DNA of 64,000 bases. Origin: Acidimicrobiaceae bacterium. Lineage in GTDB: Bacteria; Actinomycetota; Acidimicrobiia; Acidimicrobiales; UBA8190. The first letter of the stretch is position 1, and each line of letters begins with the position of its first letter. The stretch is taken from the NCBI GenBank assembly GCA_003151955.1, contig PLZB01000055.1, positions 74,978 through 138,977 on the forward strand. Direction: 5' to 3'. The notes under the pieces were generated by a model that saw nothing but the letters and a program-made list of their open reading frames with translations, was not told the DNA's origin and made no database searches. The translations under genes and the position numbers were made by a program. Below, piece by piece: positions 41,621 to 50,316 of the stretch.

Positions 41621-42412
41621 GTGAGCCCACCACCGGAGCCCGGCCCCCGACGGGCCCGACGGGACCAACAGCGTCTCGCCGCCGCACGACAAGAGCAGGA
41701 ACGCCTCGAGCGTCGGCTCCGGACGCGGCGGCGGCTCGTCCTGGCCGGCGCCGTCCTCCTCGCCGCCCTGGCTGGAACCCTCGTCCTGCTCCTGGGCTCG
41801 ACGTCCCACCACCCCCGGGCCACCGGTCACCCCGGGACCACGGTCCCGACAACCGGCGCCCCGGGAACCACGACAGTCGCCACCCAGCCCTTCCAGCCCG
41901 GCCCCCAGGTGACGCTGTCGAGCACGGCCCCGCCCTGGACCGTCCCCGGGGACGCCCGGCCCGACATCGCCGCCGCCGGCCTCGAGGTCCTCGGCCAGGA
42001 GTCCCTCGCCGTCCACTACCACGCCCACCTCGATCTCATCGTGAACGGCGCCGCCGTCCCCGTCCCGGCCCAGATCGGGTTCGTGATCAGCGGGGGCCAG
42101 GCGGCGGGGATCACCGTCCTCCACACCCACGACACGAGCGGGGTCATCCACATCGAGTCGGGTGCCGATGTTCCCTACACCCTCGGCCAGTTCTTCACCG
42201 AGTGGGGGGTCCGGCTGGGACCGGGCCAGCTCGGGGGGCTCGGCACCACCGCCGGGGACACCCTCCGGGCCTACGTCGACGGCCAGGCCTTCACCGGGGA
42301 CCCCGCCACCATCGTCCTCCGCCCCCACCAGGAGATCGCCCTCTGGTACGGGCCGGCCACGACCACCAACCCGGCCGTTCCCTCCAGCTTCCAGTTCCCG
42401 ACCGGGGAGTGA
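41621..42412 (+). CDS. Membrane-anchored protein with HYHAH and HTHD motifs
   Basis: A 263-residue protein starting GTG 41621. A basic coiled N-terminus (QQRLAAARQEQERLERRLR), one membrane helix (39-59) and a Thr/Pro linker lead to an extracytoplasmic domain. VHYHAHLDLIVNG at about 131-143 and VLHTHDTSGVIHIES at 166-180 give five or six His in two clusters, followed by TLGQFFTEWGV. The motif pair recurs in uncharacterised actinobacterial and archaeal proteins as I recall, suggesting a metal site. It overlaps the next HTH gene by GTGA. Confidence 0.75.
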   Translation: MSPPPEPGPRRARRDQQRLAAARQEQERLERRLRTRRRLVLAGAVLLAALAGTLVLLLGSTSHHPRATGHPGTTVPTTGAPGTTTVATQPFQPGPQVTLSSTAPPWTVPGDARPDIAAAGLEVLGQESLAVHYHAHLDLIVNGAAVPVPAQIGFVISGGQAAGITVLHTHDTSGVIHIESGADVPYTLGQFFTEWGVRLGPGQLGGLGTTAGDTLRAYVDGQAFTGDPATIVLRPHQEIALWYGPATTTNPAVPSSFQFPTGE

Positions 42413-42830
42413 CTGATCGGTCCTGCCCGGACGTAGCCAGGGCAGCCGATCCCGTGGTCGCCGAGGTCGGAGCGGTCCGGCTCCTCTGGCACGCCCGTAC
42501 CCTCCGGGGGAACCGAACCATCGTGGACGCCGCCCGTCTTGTCGGGCTCAACCAGGACGAGCTGGCCCGGATCGAGCGCGGGGAGACGAAACAGATCCAA
42601 TTCCGGACGGTGGCCAAGCTCCTCTCGGGCCGCCGACCCCGCTCTACGCCCATGCGGTGGCCGCGCTCGCCCAGGGCCGCCTCCCGGTCCAACCGCCCCG
42701 TCGCCGTGCTGTCCGCCGGACGGCCGAGGCCGAAACCACCACCACCGCCGACGAGAGGGCATTCTCCTCCCCCACCACGGACGCGTCGCCGGGCCGACGC
42801 CGACGGCCGGTTGGCACCCTGAACCGGTGA
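42409..42830 (+). pseudogene. XRE-type HTH protein gene with frameshift
   Basis: GTG 42409 overlaps the upstream stop. The first frame reads TDRSCPDVARAADPVVAEVGAVRLLWHAR and then DAARLVGLNQDELARIERGETKQIQFRTVAKLL, a clear XRE helix-turn-helix. After KLLS the family sequence passes into another frame: PTPLYAHAVAALAQGRLPVQPP, ending LNR at TGA 42830, whose bases overlap the start of the next gene. One base appears to be missing near 42621-42635. A corrected protein would be about 140 residues, a DNA-binding regulator coupled to the gene that follows. Confidence 0.65.
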
Positions 42831-43476
42831 GCAGACCGACGGCGGCGGAGTTCTACAGCCGCGCCGACGAGGCACCACAGCAGGGTGACATCCTCCTCGC
42901 CGCCGTGGCCAGGATCACCGCAAACGACGACTTCTCGCCGCCGCGCTGGCGACAACTCGACGAGGTCCACGCCGAAGTCGCCCCGGCGGTTCCGGCCGGT
43001 CCGGTGACGCTACCAATGAGCTTCCAGGTGAGCCCCTTGATCGACCCGGAGACCGTCGAGGGCGCCGGGACCCAGGTCGACCAGGCCTGCTCATGTCCGG
43101 GCACGTCGTCGGGTACCTGCCGGTGCCCGCCCTCATCGTCAGCGGAGCCACCCTGATACCCGAGGCCGTCGTCGACCTCAATTACCGGACCACCCTGGAC
43201 CGGCTCGCCTACGCCCAACGCCTGAGCTGCATCAGCGAACCCGCCCGTGACCGACTCCGGTACGCGCTGGCCCGCCTCGACGTCCTGCGAGCGCCGACAC
43301 TGGAATCGCAGCTGTCCGACGCCGTCGGCCAACGAGTCGTCAAGGCCAGGGTCCACAAGAAGAACCCGCTGATGGTGCAGCTGACGCTCGAAGACGGCAG
43401 CGTGCTCGAGTTGCTCAAGACCCCGGGCAGCCCCCGGCCCGGGCCCACAAGCCGGACACGCCGGAGCGTCCCGTAG
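42827..43476 (+). pseudogene. Hypothetical protein coupled to the HTH gene, frameshifted
   Basis: GTG 42827 overlaps the HTH stop. The first frame encodes SRPTAAEFYSRADEAPQQGDILLAAVARI and continues to SPLIDPETVEGAG. The second frame, open from 43093, encodes GHVVGYLPVPALIVSGATLIPEAVVDLNYRTTLDRLAYAQRLSCISEPARDRLRYALARLDVLRAPTLE (in pieces VDLNYRTTLDR, RDRLRYALARL). Both have coding-like composition, so one gene has lost bases near 43000-43090. I do not recognise the family. With the preceding HTH gene it looks like a two-gene accessory module. Confidence 0.55.
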
Positions 43477-43528
43477 CCACCCCGGGAGCCGGCCTGACCC
43501 CCCTCCCCCGGCGGCCTACGCTCCACCG

Positions 43529-45834
43529 ATGGACCCCGCCAAGATCGAATTCCTCTTCGGATCCCTCCCGGCCCGGGTCGACCCTGACGACCCGGAGACC
43601 CTCCGGATCCTCCTGGACGAGGGCTTCGGTTCCCCCTTCGCCTCCGAGGACTGGGACGACGAGGAAGACAACGAGGACGACGACGAGGACGACGACGAGG
43701 AGGCCATGGAGGCCGTCAACCGGCTGCTGCGGCGGCTGGTGGCCGACCAGATCGCCACGGGGAGCCCTCCCGAGGTCTGGGCCACGGCCCAGCGGCTCCT
43801 CGGACTCGGGCTCGACGGGGCGGGGGTCCTCCAGAACCTGAGCTTCGCCTTCAGCCGGGTCATGGGTGAGCTCTTCGGGGACGAGGTCGACGAGGAGGAG
43901 AGAGAGCTCGATCCGGCCCTCTACGCCGAGGAGCTCGACCGGCTCCCCCTCCCGACCGTGGGGGCGGTGCTGGAGGAGCTGGTGGGGGCGGTCCGGGAGG
44001 AGCCGGGGATCCCCCTGGCCGAGCTGATCCCGGTGGTGACGGCCCGGCTCGGGAGCGGGATGCGGCGGAAGGACGTCGTGGGATGGGTCGACGAGGTGTT
44101 CGGGATGGCCGTCCTCGGCGAGGACGGACCGCTCGCCATCCTGGCCCCGTCCCGGGTGGTCCACCCCGGATCGCTGATCGGGGGGGTGACGCTCAGCCGG
44201 CGGCTGACCGGGGAGGAGCAGCGGGCCGGGGTCCTGGTGCTCGGGGCCGACCTGGCGCTCTTCGGGCGGGCCGGGCCGGCCGAGCTGGCCGGTGGGGGGC
44301 GGCTGGAGCCGGTGGAGACCGGGGGCGGGGACCTGGGCTGGCGGGGACCGGGGGGCTGGCTCGGGGGGTTCGAGGCGGAGGGGCTCCTGGCGGTGACGGT
44401 GACGACGGGGACCGACGGCGCCCGCATAACCCTGGCCGCCGTGGCCGAGCCTCCGGCCATCGACCCCGAGCTCGTCGGGGCGGTCCGGGCCGCCTACGAC
44501 CGGGAGGTCGAGGGTCCCGGCCTGCCGGTCGACGCCGAGTCGATCATCCTCCACCTGATCCTGGCCCGACCGGGGGTCTTCTCCCGGCCCCAGCCCCCCT
44601 TGAGCGATCTGACGGCGGCGGCGGGGCTCGAGGAGCGGGGACAGCTGTTCGCCCATGGGGCGGAGGTGTGGGCCCGGGGGCGGCAGCTGGAGCAGGCCGA
44701 GCTGGTGGCGGGGGAGCTGCCCCGGGAGCGGGACCGGCGGGCCGCCCTGGCCATCCTGGCCCTCGCCTCCCAGGAGGAGCCGGACCCGGCCGGCCTGGTC
44801 GACGCTCTCGACGTCCTCCACGACCAGGCCCTGGTGTCGGTGGTGGCCGAGGGACTCCTCGGGATCGAGGACGCCGGGGAGGACCTGGAGCGGACGGCCG
44901 CCTTCGCCGGCGCCCTCCTCGGGGCCGGCGAGGGGGAGGACTCGGCCCCGGCGCTGTGGCTGGCCGCCCTGGTGGCCGAGCGGCGGGGGGAGCCGCTGGC
45001 CGCCCAGGCCCTCCTGGAGGAGGCGCTGGCCGCCGAACCGGGATGGGGCCCGGTCAACGACCGGTTGGCCTGGTACCGGTCGGACCGGGGGGACGCGGCG
45101 GGGGCGGTGGCGCTGTGGCGGAGGGTCGGGATCGATCCCCGGTCGGTCCCCGAGCTGCGGGTGGTGGAGCGGATGGGCCGGCCCGGCGGAGGGGTCGGTC
45201 TGGGGCGGAACGAGCCCTGTTGGTGCGGGTCGGGCCGGAAATTCAAGCAGTGCCACCTGGACCGGACCGTGCTTCCCCCCCTCCCGGAGCGGTTCGAGTG
45301 GCTCTACGGGAAGCCGGTGGCCTATATGAGCGGGGGGGGCCGGTCGGGGCGGAGTTGGCGGAGCTGGCCCTGAGCTGGGCCGGGGAGGACGGGGAGTTGT
45401 TCGAGGAGGGGCTTCTCCACCCCCGGGTGGTGGACGTGGCCCTGGCCGAGGGGGGCTGGATGGAGCGGTTCGTGGCGGAGCGGGGGCCGCTCCTCCCTCC
45501 GGAGGAGCTGGCCCTGGTCGTGATGTGGCTGGCCACTCCCCGGGCCGTCTACCGGGTGGTCGAGGCCCGGCCGGGCCGGTCGCTGACGGTGGAGGACCTG
45601 GCCCGGAAGGAGCGGGTCGAGATCGGGGAGCCGGCCCTGAGCCGGCATCTCCGTCCCGGGGAGGCGTTCTGCAGCCGGGCCCTGGCCGACGGGTCCTCCA
45701 CCCGGCTCATCCCCGACGTGGTCCTGGTCGGGGCGGGGGACGAGGAGGAGCTCCTGGAGGTCCTGGCCGGGGGGGATCCCCGGGACATCCTCCTGGCCCT
45801 GGGCGAGCGGGAGGAGCGCCTCGGGGGGTCCTGA
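43529..45834 (+). CDS. SEC-C motif protein, frameshifted at a G8 run
   Basis: A large protein of about 768 residues. It has an acidic tract near 47-64, a long alpha-helical repeat-like middle (LVADQIATGSPPEVWATAQRLL, then TPR-like text near 440-545) and a SEC-C zinc motif, GRNEPCWCGSGRKFKQCH, near residue 560. At 45332-45339 a run of eight G breaks the frame. The first frame then stops at 45373, while the true continuation (GPVGAELAELALSW, LFEEGLLHPRVVDVALAEGGWMERF) runs to TGA 45834. A G9 or G6 tract would restore it. SEC-C modules occur on SecA and on many unrelated proteins as zinc-binding adaptors. Function unknown. Confidence 0.78.
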
Positions 45835-45863
45835 GGGGACGCTGCGGGCCCCGGCCGTCGGGG

Positions 45864-46337
45864 TCAGGTGGCCCGGTCGAGGAGGAAGACGGGGTGCTTG
45901 GGGGCCTCGAGGGCGAGGTCGGCCTCGGAGGATCCGGCCCCGAGGCCGTCGAAGAAGACCCCGACCTCGAAGTCCCATCGCTCGAGGTAGGCCCGGATGA
46001 CGGCGAGCTTCTCCTCGCCCTCGGGGAGCTCCCGGGCCAGGAGGTGGTCCCGATGACGGCCGAGGAGGAGGTCGAGGGACCCCCGGGCGGCCCGGACGTT
46101 GCGGACCCAGTGACCCTCACCCCGGGGGGAGACGAGGAAGTCCCGGCCGTCGAGGTGGAGGAGGTTGACGGGGACCCGCTGGATCCTCCCGGTGGTCCGG
46201 CCCGGGACCTCGAGGATCCGGCTCCCCCGGATGCTGAGCCCGAGGCGGGTGAGGCCGAGGACGAGCCGGTTGAAGACCCTCCTCGTGAACCAGCTGGGCT
46301 CCCGGTAGTGGGGAAGGGTGTCCTCGGTCGTCGCCAT
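45864..46337 (-). CDS. Deazaflavin (F420)-dependent nitroreductase-family protein
   Basis: A 157-residue split-barrel protein of the DDN family. SRILEVPGRTTGRIQRVPVNLLHLDGRDFLVSPRGEGHWVRNVRA, in pieces GRTTGRIQRVPV and RGEGHWVRNVRA, is the F420-binding core. Start ATG 46337. Known members reduce quinones or nitroimidazoles with F420H2. Two copies of an AGAGCAGTGCTCT palindrome lie just upstream, indicating control by a TetR-type repressor that is not encoded nearby. Convergent with the SEC-C gene. Confidence 0.88.
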   Translation of the reverse strand: MATTEDTLPHYREPSWFTRRVFNRLVLGLTRLGLSIRGSRILEVPGRTTGRIQRVPVNLLHLDGRDFLVSPRGEGHWVRNVRAARGSLDLLLGRHRDHLLARELPEGEEKLAVIRAYLERWDFEVGVFFDGLGAGSSEADLALEAPKHPVFLLDRAT

Positions 46338-46356
46338 CGTCGTCCTCCGTTCTGAT

Positions 46357-46422
46357 GAGAGCAGTGCTCTCGTTTCATCCGAGTATGCGCCCTGTCGGTC
46401 CTCAAAGCAAGAGCAGTGCTCT
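46357..46422. promoter_or_regulatory. Twin TetR-type operators upstream of the DDN gene
   Basis: GAGAGCA-G-TGCTCTC at 46357-46371 (7-bp arms) and AGAGCA-G-TGCTCT at 46410-46422 (6-bp arms) are near-identical palindromes 52 nt apart, centre to centre. The segment between is AT-richer than its surroundings. AGAGCANTGCTCT-type sites are known operators of one large TetR subgroup. The arrangement suggests cooperative or dual-promoter repression of the divergent DDN and GNAT genes. Confidence 0.65.
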
Positions 46423-46508
46423 CTTTTTCTTGGGAGGGTCCCGCCGGGGAGGTTCCCGGGGCCCCTGGGGGGAGGCGGGGGGAGGTCGGGGCGAGTAGAC
46501 AGGTGGCC

Positions 46509-47111
46509 GTGTCCACCGTCCGTCTCGCCACCGCCGAGGACGTCGGCCCGGCCGCCGGGAGCCTGGCCCGGGCCTTCGAGGACGACCCGGTCATGGCCAT
46601 CCTCTTCCCCGACCCCGGCAGCCGGCTCCGGCGGATCGAGCGGTTCTTCCGGGCCGGGATCCGGCACCAGCACCTCCCGCACGGGACGAGCTACACCACC
46701 GAGGACCGGTCGGGGGCCGCACTCTGGGACCCGCCTGGGCACTGGAAGATGACCTGGGGCCAGATCCTCCGGGGATCGCCCGACCTGGTCGGGGCCTTCG
46801 GGGCCCGGGTCCCCACCGCCCTCCGGGTCCTCTCGGCCATGGAGCGGGTCCACCCGACGGAGCCCCACTACTACCTGGCCGTCCTGGGGACCGACCCGGC
46901 CCGGCAGGGCCAGGGGATCGGGGGGGCCCTCCTCCAGCCGGTCCTCGACCGGTGCGACGAGGACGGGACGGGGGCCTACCTCGAGTCGTCCAAGGAGCGG
47001 AACATCCCCTACTACCGCCGGTTCGGGTTCGAGCTCAGCGGGGAGATCGCCCTCCCCCGGGGGGGGATGGTCTGGCCCATGTGGCGGGAGCCGCAGGTGC
47101 CAGAGATCTGA
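46509..47111 (+). CDS. GNAT family N-acetyltransferase
   Basis: A 200-residue acetyltransferase. TVRLATAEDVGPAAGSLARAFEDDPVMAILFPD is the first part and LAVLGTDPARQGQGIGGALLQPVL holds the acetyl-CoA loop (QGQGIG). ESSKERNIPYYRRFGFELSGEI is motif B. The C-terminus PRGGMVWPMWRE is typical of a GNAT subgroup next to reductases in Actinobacteria. Start GTG 46509, or GTG 46503. An 8-base G run near its 3' end is intact. Divergent from the DDN gene across twin operators. Confidence 0.88.
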   Translation: MSTVRLATAEDVGPAAGSLARAFEDDPVMAILFPDPGSRLRRIERFFRAGIRHQHLPHGTSYTTEDRSGAALWDPPGHWKMTWGQILRGSPDLVGAFGARVPTALRVLSAMERVHPTEPHYYLAVLGTDPARQGQGIGGALLQPVLDRCDEDGTGAYLESSKERNIPYYRRFGFELSGEIALPRGGMVWPMWREPQVPEI

Positions 47112-47276
47112 ACCGACCGGGTGATCTGATCCAAGGAGTCACAATTCTCGGACCCGAACCGTCCGAACCTCAAGGCTGCACGCTCCCCTGTCGATATGTC
47201 GCAGGCGGCAAGGGGTCGCCAGCGGGGATCGGCGAGGGGGCGAGACGTGCAGTTAGAGAGCACCACCGGGTGCTGC

Positions 47277-48356
47277 ATGTCCAAGGTGAGGCGGGGCGCC
47301 GGTCTCGGTGCCGTCGCCCTCGTAGTGATCGCCACCGGGGCATGCCTTCCGGTCCCCTCCGGGGCCGGTGGCACGACCCTTCCGTCGACGTCCGGGACGA
47401 CCACGTCGAGCGCTTCCCCATCACTGTCGCTCAGAGGGACGGCGAGGGCGGCCACCACGACGTCCACCACGACCAAGACAACCGCCCCCACGACCACCAC
47501 GACGGTGAAGACGACCACGACGACCACGACCTCGACCACGGTCAAAGCGACCACGACGACGACCGTGCTCAAGTCCACCACGACGACCACGTCCCAGCCG
47601 ACCACGACGACCATAACGACCACGCCGGCTGGACCACCTGTCGCAGGGACCTGGAACCTGCTCTTCTCCGACGACTTCACCGGGAGCACCCTCAACCCGG
47701 CGTCGTGGCAGACGTGTTACCCCTGGTTCCCGGATCCCGCCACCGGGTGCAGCAACTACGGGAACACCGAGCTCGAGTGGTACATGCCGGGCCAGGACCA
47801 GGTCTCGGGAGGGGCCCTCCATCTGGTGGCCCACAAGGCGGCGACGGCGGGGACGAGCAGCGGCGGCGGCGCCGAGTCGTACCCCTGGACGTCGGGGATG
47901 GCCACCACCTTCGGCCACACCGACTTCACCTACGGCTACGTCCAGGTCGTGGCCCAGATCCCCAAGGGTGACGGATTCTGGCCCGCCCTCTGGCTCCTGC
48001 CGACGAGCGAGGCCTGGCCCCCGGAGATCGACATCATGGAGGCCTACGGGAACGACACCTCCACCGTCGACTTCACCAACCATCCGGTCGGCGCCCCCCA
48101 GCAGCAACTCGACGTCAACACGGTCGACCTGTCGGCCGGATACCACACCTACGCCGTCGACTGGGAGCCGGGTTCGATCACCTGGTACCTCGACGGGGTG
48201 AAGTTGTACTCGGTCACCTCGGGCGTCCCGGACACGCCGATGTACTTCCTCGCCGACCTGGCCCTCGACGGCATCCCCGGCGACACCAACCCGGACGCCA
48301 CCACCCCGGCCGCGGCGTCGTTCAATATCAGGTCGGTCCAGATCTGGCAGCACTGA
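47277..48356 (+). CDS. Secreted glycoside hydrolase family 16 protein
   Basis: A 359-residue exported enzyme. A signal helix (about 8-25) ends near ATGAC, a weak lipobox. A Thr-rich linker of about 85 residues follows. The GH16 domain has LLFSDDFTGSTLNPASW, the nucleophile Glu250 and acid/base Glu255 in EIDIMEA (E-x-D-x-x-E), and WEPGSITWYLDGV. It should cleave beta-1,3 or beta-1,4 glucan-type polymers. A close paralogue follows 68 nt later, and the pair faces a polysaccharide operon, so a role in trimming or releasing that glycan is likely. Start ATG 47277. Confidence 0.9.
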   Translation: MSKVRRGAGLGAVALVVIATGACLPVPSGAGGTTLPSTSGTTTSSASPSLSLRGTARAATTTSTTTKTTAPTTTTTVKTTTTTTTSTTVKATTTTTVLKSTTTTTSQPTTTTITTTPAGPPVAGTWNLLFSDDFTGSTLNPASWQTCYPWFPDPATGCSNYGNTELEWYMPGQDQVSGGALHLVAHKAATAGTSSGGGAESYPWTSGMATTFGHTDFTYGYVQVVAQIPKGDGFWPALWLLPTSEAWPPEIDIMEAYGNDTSTVDFTNHPVGAPQQQLDVNTVDLSAGYHTYAVDWEPGSITWYLDGVKLYSVTSGVPDTPMYFLADLALDGIPGDTNPDATTPAAASFNIRSVQIWQH

Positions 48357-48424
48357 CCGGCGGGGCGGGCCCAGGACCTCGGCCGGATTGCGTCGGCCGG
48401 CCCGATGGGTTGAAGTGGCTCCAG

Positions 48425-49351
48425 ATGGGACGATCCCAACGGCGCCGTCGAGCAGGCACCTGGTTGGGGGCCCTGGGCCTGTGTAGCGCCGGCATCGGCG
48501 CCCTGCTCCTCCTCGTAGGCGGGACGACGGCCACGAGCGGGCCCGGATCGCGGGCCTCCGGCACGGCGGCGCCAGCGTCGACCCCGGCTCCGTCGACCCC
48601 GCCGGTCCCGGCCACCACGACCACGACACTGCCGGCACCGCCGGTCAGCGCCGGGACCTGGCACCCGATCCTCGACGCCGGCTTCGCCGGGAACCAGCTC
48701 GACCCGGGCACCTGGACGAACTGCTACCCCTGGTTCACCGACCCGGCCCGGGGCTGCACCAACTTCGGCAATGACGAGCTGGAGTGGTATCTGCCCTCCC
48801 AGGACCAGGTCTCCGGCGGAGCCCTCCACCTGGTGGCCGACGAGACCCCCACCTCCGGGACCGACGCCGGCGGGGCGTCCACCGTCTACCCCTGGACGTC
48901 AGGGATGGTCACGACCTGGGGTCACTTCTCGTTCACCTACGGGTTCGTCGAGATCGAGGCCCGGGTCCCGGCCGGTCAGGGCCTGTGGCCAGCCCTGTGG
49001 CTCCTGCCCACCACCCTGACGTCCCCCCCGGAGATCGACATCATGGAGGGACTCGGCACCGCGCCCTTCTCCGCTTCGTTCACGCTCCACGCCGCCGGTT
49101 CTTCCAAGCAGGAACAGGACCTCCCCGACCCCGACCTCCCCACCGGCTACCACCTGTACGCCGTGGACTGGGAGCCGGGCTCGATCACCTGGTACGTCGA
49201 CGGGAACGCCGCGTTCTCCACGACGACCGGTGTCCCCGACCAGCCCATGTACTTCCTCGCCGACTTGGCCGTCTACGGCTCAACCGCCTTGCACTCGGGA
49301 GCCTCCACGCCGACGACCAACTCGTTCGACATCTCCAGGGTTGCGGTCTGA
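48425..49351 (+). CDS. Secreted glycoside hydrolase family 16 protein, tandem paralogue
   Basis: A 308-residue paralogue of the preceding gene, with the same layout: basic leader, hydrophobic helix (about 14-32), Thr/Pro linker, GH16 domain. Catalytic Glu203 and Glu208 are in EIDIMEG. Shared phrases include NCYPWF, ELEWYLPSQDQVSGGALHLVA and YAVDWEPGSITWY, so this is a tandem duplication with drift. The linker is shorter and not as Thr-rich. The start is ATG 48425; TTG 48410 is possible. Divergent substrate preference cannot be judged. Confidence 0.9.
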   Translation: MGRSQRRRRAGTWLGALGLCSAGIGALLLLVGGTTATSGPGSRASGTAAPASTPAPSTPPVPATTTTTLPAPPVSAGTWHPILDAGFAGNQLDPGTWTNCYPWFTDPARGCTNFGNDELEWYLPSQDQVSGGALHLVADETPTSGTDAGGASTVYPWTSGMVTTWGHFSFTYGFVEIEARVPAGQGLWPALWLLPTTLTSPPEIDIMEGLGTAPFSASFTLHAAGSSKQEQDLPDPDLPTGYHLYAVDWEPGSITWYVDGNAAFSTTTGVPDQPMYFLADLAVYGSTALHSGASTPTTNSFDISRVAV

Positions 49352-49451
49352 CAGCACTGAATCGGAGCAACCGAACCGGGGGACACGTCGGGTCGGGCCA
49401 TACCGACGGTCTCCGCTTGCCAGCTCAGGTGCCGGTGCCGAAGGATGGGAC

Positions 49452-50090
49452 ATGAACGATGCACGAGAGCGGCTACCGAACCGGGTCTGGTTCCTCTGGT
49501 TCGAGGGTATCGACAAGGCACCCCCGGTGGTTAAGGAGTGCTACCGCTCCTGGATCGACCGGAACCCTACCTGGGATGTGACGCTGCTCACGCGACAGAA
49601 CGTGGCCGATGCCACTGGGATCGACCCGGAGGTCGCCTTCCGACGAGGGCTGTCCCCGGCCCACGTATCGGACCTCGTCCGGACTGAGCTGCTGTCCCAC
49701 CATGGCGGAATTTGGACCGATGCCACCTGCTTCTGCGCCCGGAGCCTCGATCTCTGGCTCCCGGATTGCATGGGGTCGGGCTTCTTCGCCTTCGCCCGGC
49801 CGGGCCGGGACCGGGTGATCTCCAGCTGGTTCCTCGCCTCGGAGCGGGGAAACGCCGTCCCCACCCTCCTCCACCGCGAACTCGACGAGTACTGGTCCCA
49901 CACCTCGGACACCGAGAAACGTGTCATCCGGTTCGCCTTGGAGAAGGTGCTGCAGTGGAGTCCCAGGACGGCCGACCTATGGTTCAGCCCCGTCATCGAG
50001 GACCGACTGAAGATCTCGCCGTACTATGCCTTCCACTACAAATTCCATGACCTGGTCAGATCAAACCCCGAATGCCGGCTGATCTGGTAG
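49452..50090 (+). CDS. Glycosyltransferase, GT32/capsular polysaccharide synthesis-like, ended by an early TAG
   Basis: 212 residues up to TAG 50088. RVWFLWFEGIDKAPPVVKECYRSW, then SDLVRTELLSHHGGIWTDATCFC, is the pattern of DXD-type small glycosyltransferases (usually GGIWxDxD; the second Asp is Ala-Thr here). After TAG the same frame stays open for 73 more codons with family-like sequence (see the next feature), so the full protein would be about 286 residues. Start ATG 49452. It is the last plus-strand gene before the convergent glycan operon and probably adds a sugar to the same product. Codon use is less GC-biased than in the first half of the window. Confidence 0.75.
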   Translation: MNDARERLPNRVWFLWFEGIDKAPPVVKECYRSWIDRNPTWDVTLLTRQNVADATGIDPEVAFRRGLSPAHVSDLVRTELLSHHGGIWTDATCFCARSLDLWLPDCMGSGFFAFARPGRDRVISSWFLASERGNAVPTLLHRELDEYWSHTSDTEKRVIRFALEKVLQWSPRTADLWFSPVIEDRLKISPYYAFHYKFHDLVRSNPECRLIW

Positions 50091-50312
50091 GCCACCCCGA
50101 AGATCAGCGCCGACGGACCCCATCGGCTGCAGTCAGCGGGGCTCCTCGACCCGCTTACGCCGACGATTCGCCACGAGATCGACTCGGGGGAGACTCCGCT
50201 CTACAAGCTCACGTGGAGACTTCCAGCAGGACCGCCACCTGAGGGCTCGGTCCTCGACTATCTCTTGTCTGCTAGACCGGGTCGCGAGCCGGGCCCGGAC
50301 TTCCAGGGCTGA
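50091..50312 (+). pseudogene. In-frame C-terminal segment of the glycosyltransferase beyond a TAG
   Basis: Continuing the preceding frame past TAG 50088-50090 gives ATPKISADGPHRLQSAGLLDPLTPTIRHEIDSGETPLYKLTWRLPAG, in pieces TPKISADGPHRLQ, IDSGETPLYKLTWR and GSVLDYLL, ending at TGA 50312. It reads like the normal C-terminus of this glycosyltransferase group. No ribosome-binding site or start codon marks it as a separate gene. Either the TAG is a nonsense mutation, a sequencing error, or it is read through. Confidence 0.6.
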
Positions 50313-50316
50313 CCGA

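Noticed and set aside
47440..47640. ACC/ACG-rich tandem repeats
   Set aside because: They encode the Thr-rich linker of the GH16 enzyme in frame and do not form a separate repeat element.
50088..50090. TAG as a pyrrolysine or recoded codon
   Set aside because: No pyl genes are seen and the lineage is not known to recode TAG; a nonsense mutation or read error is simpler.
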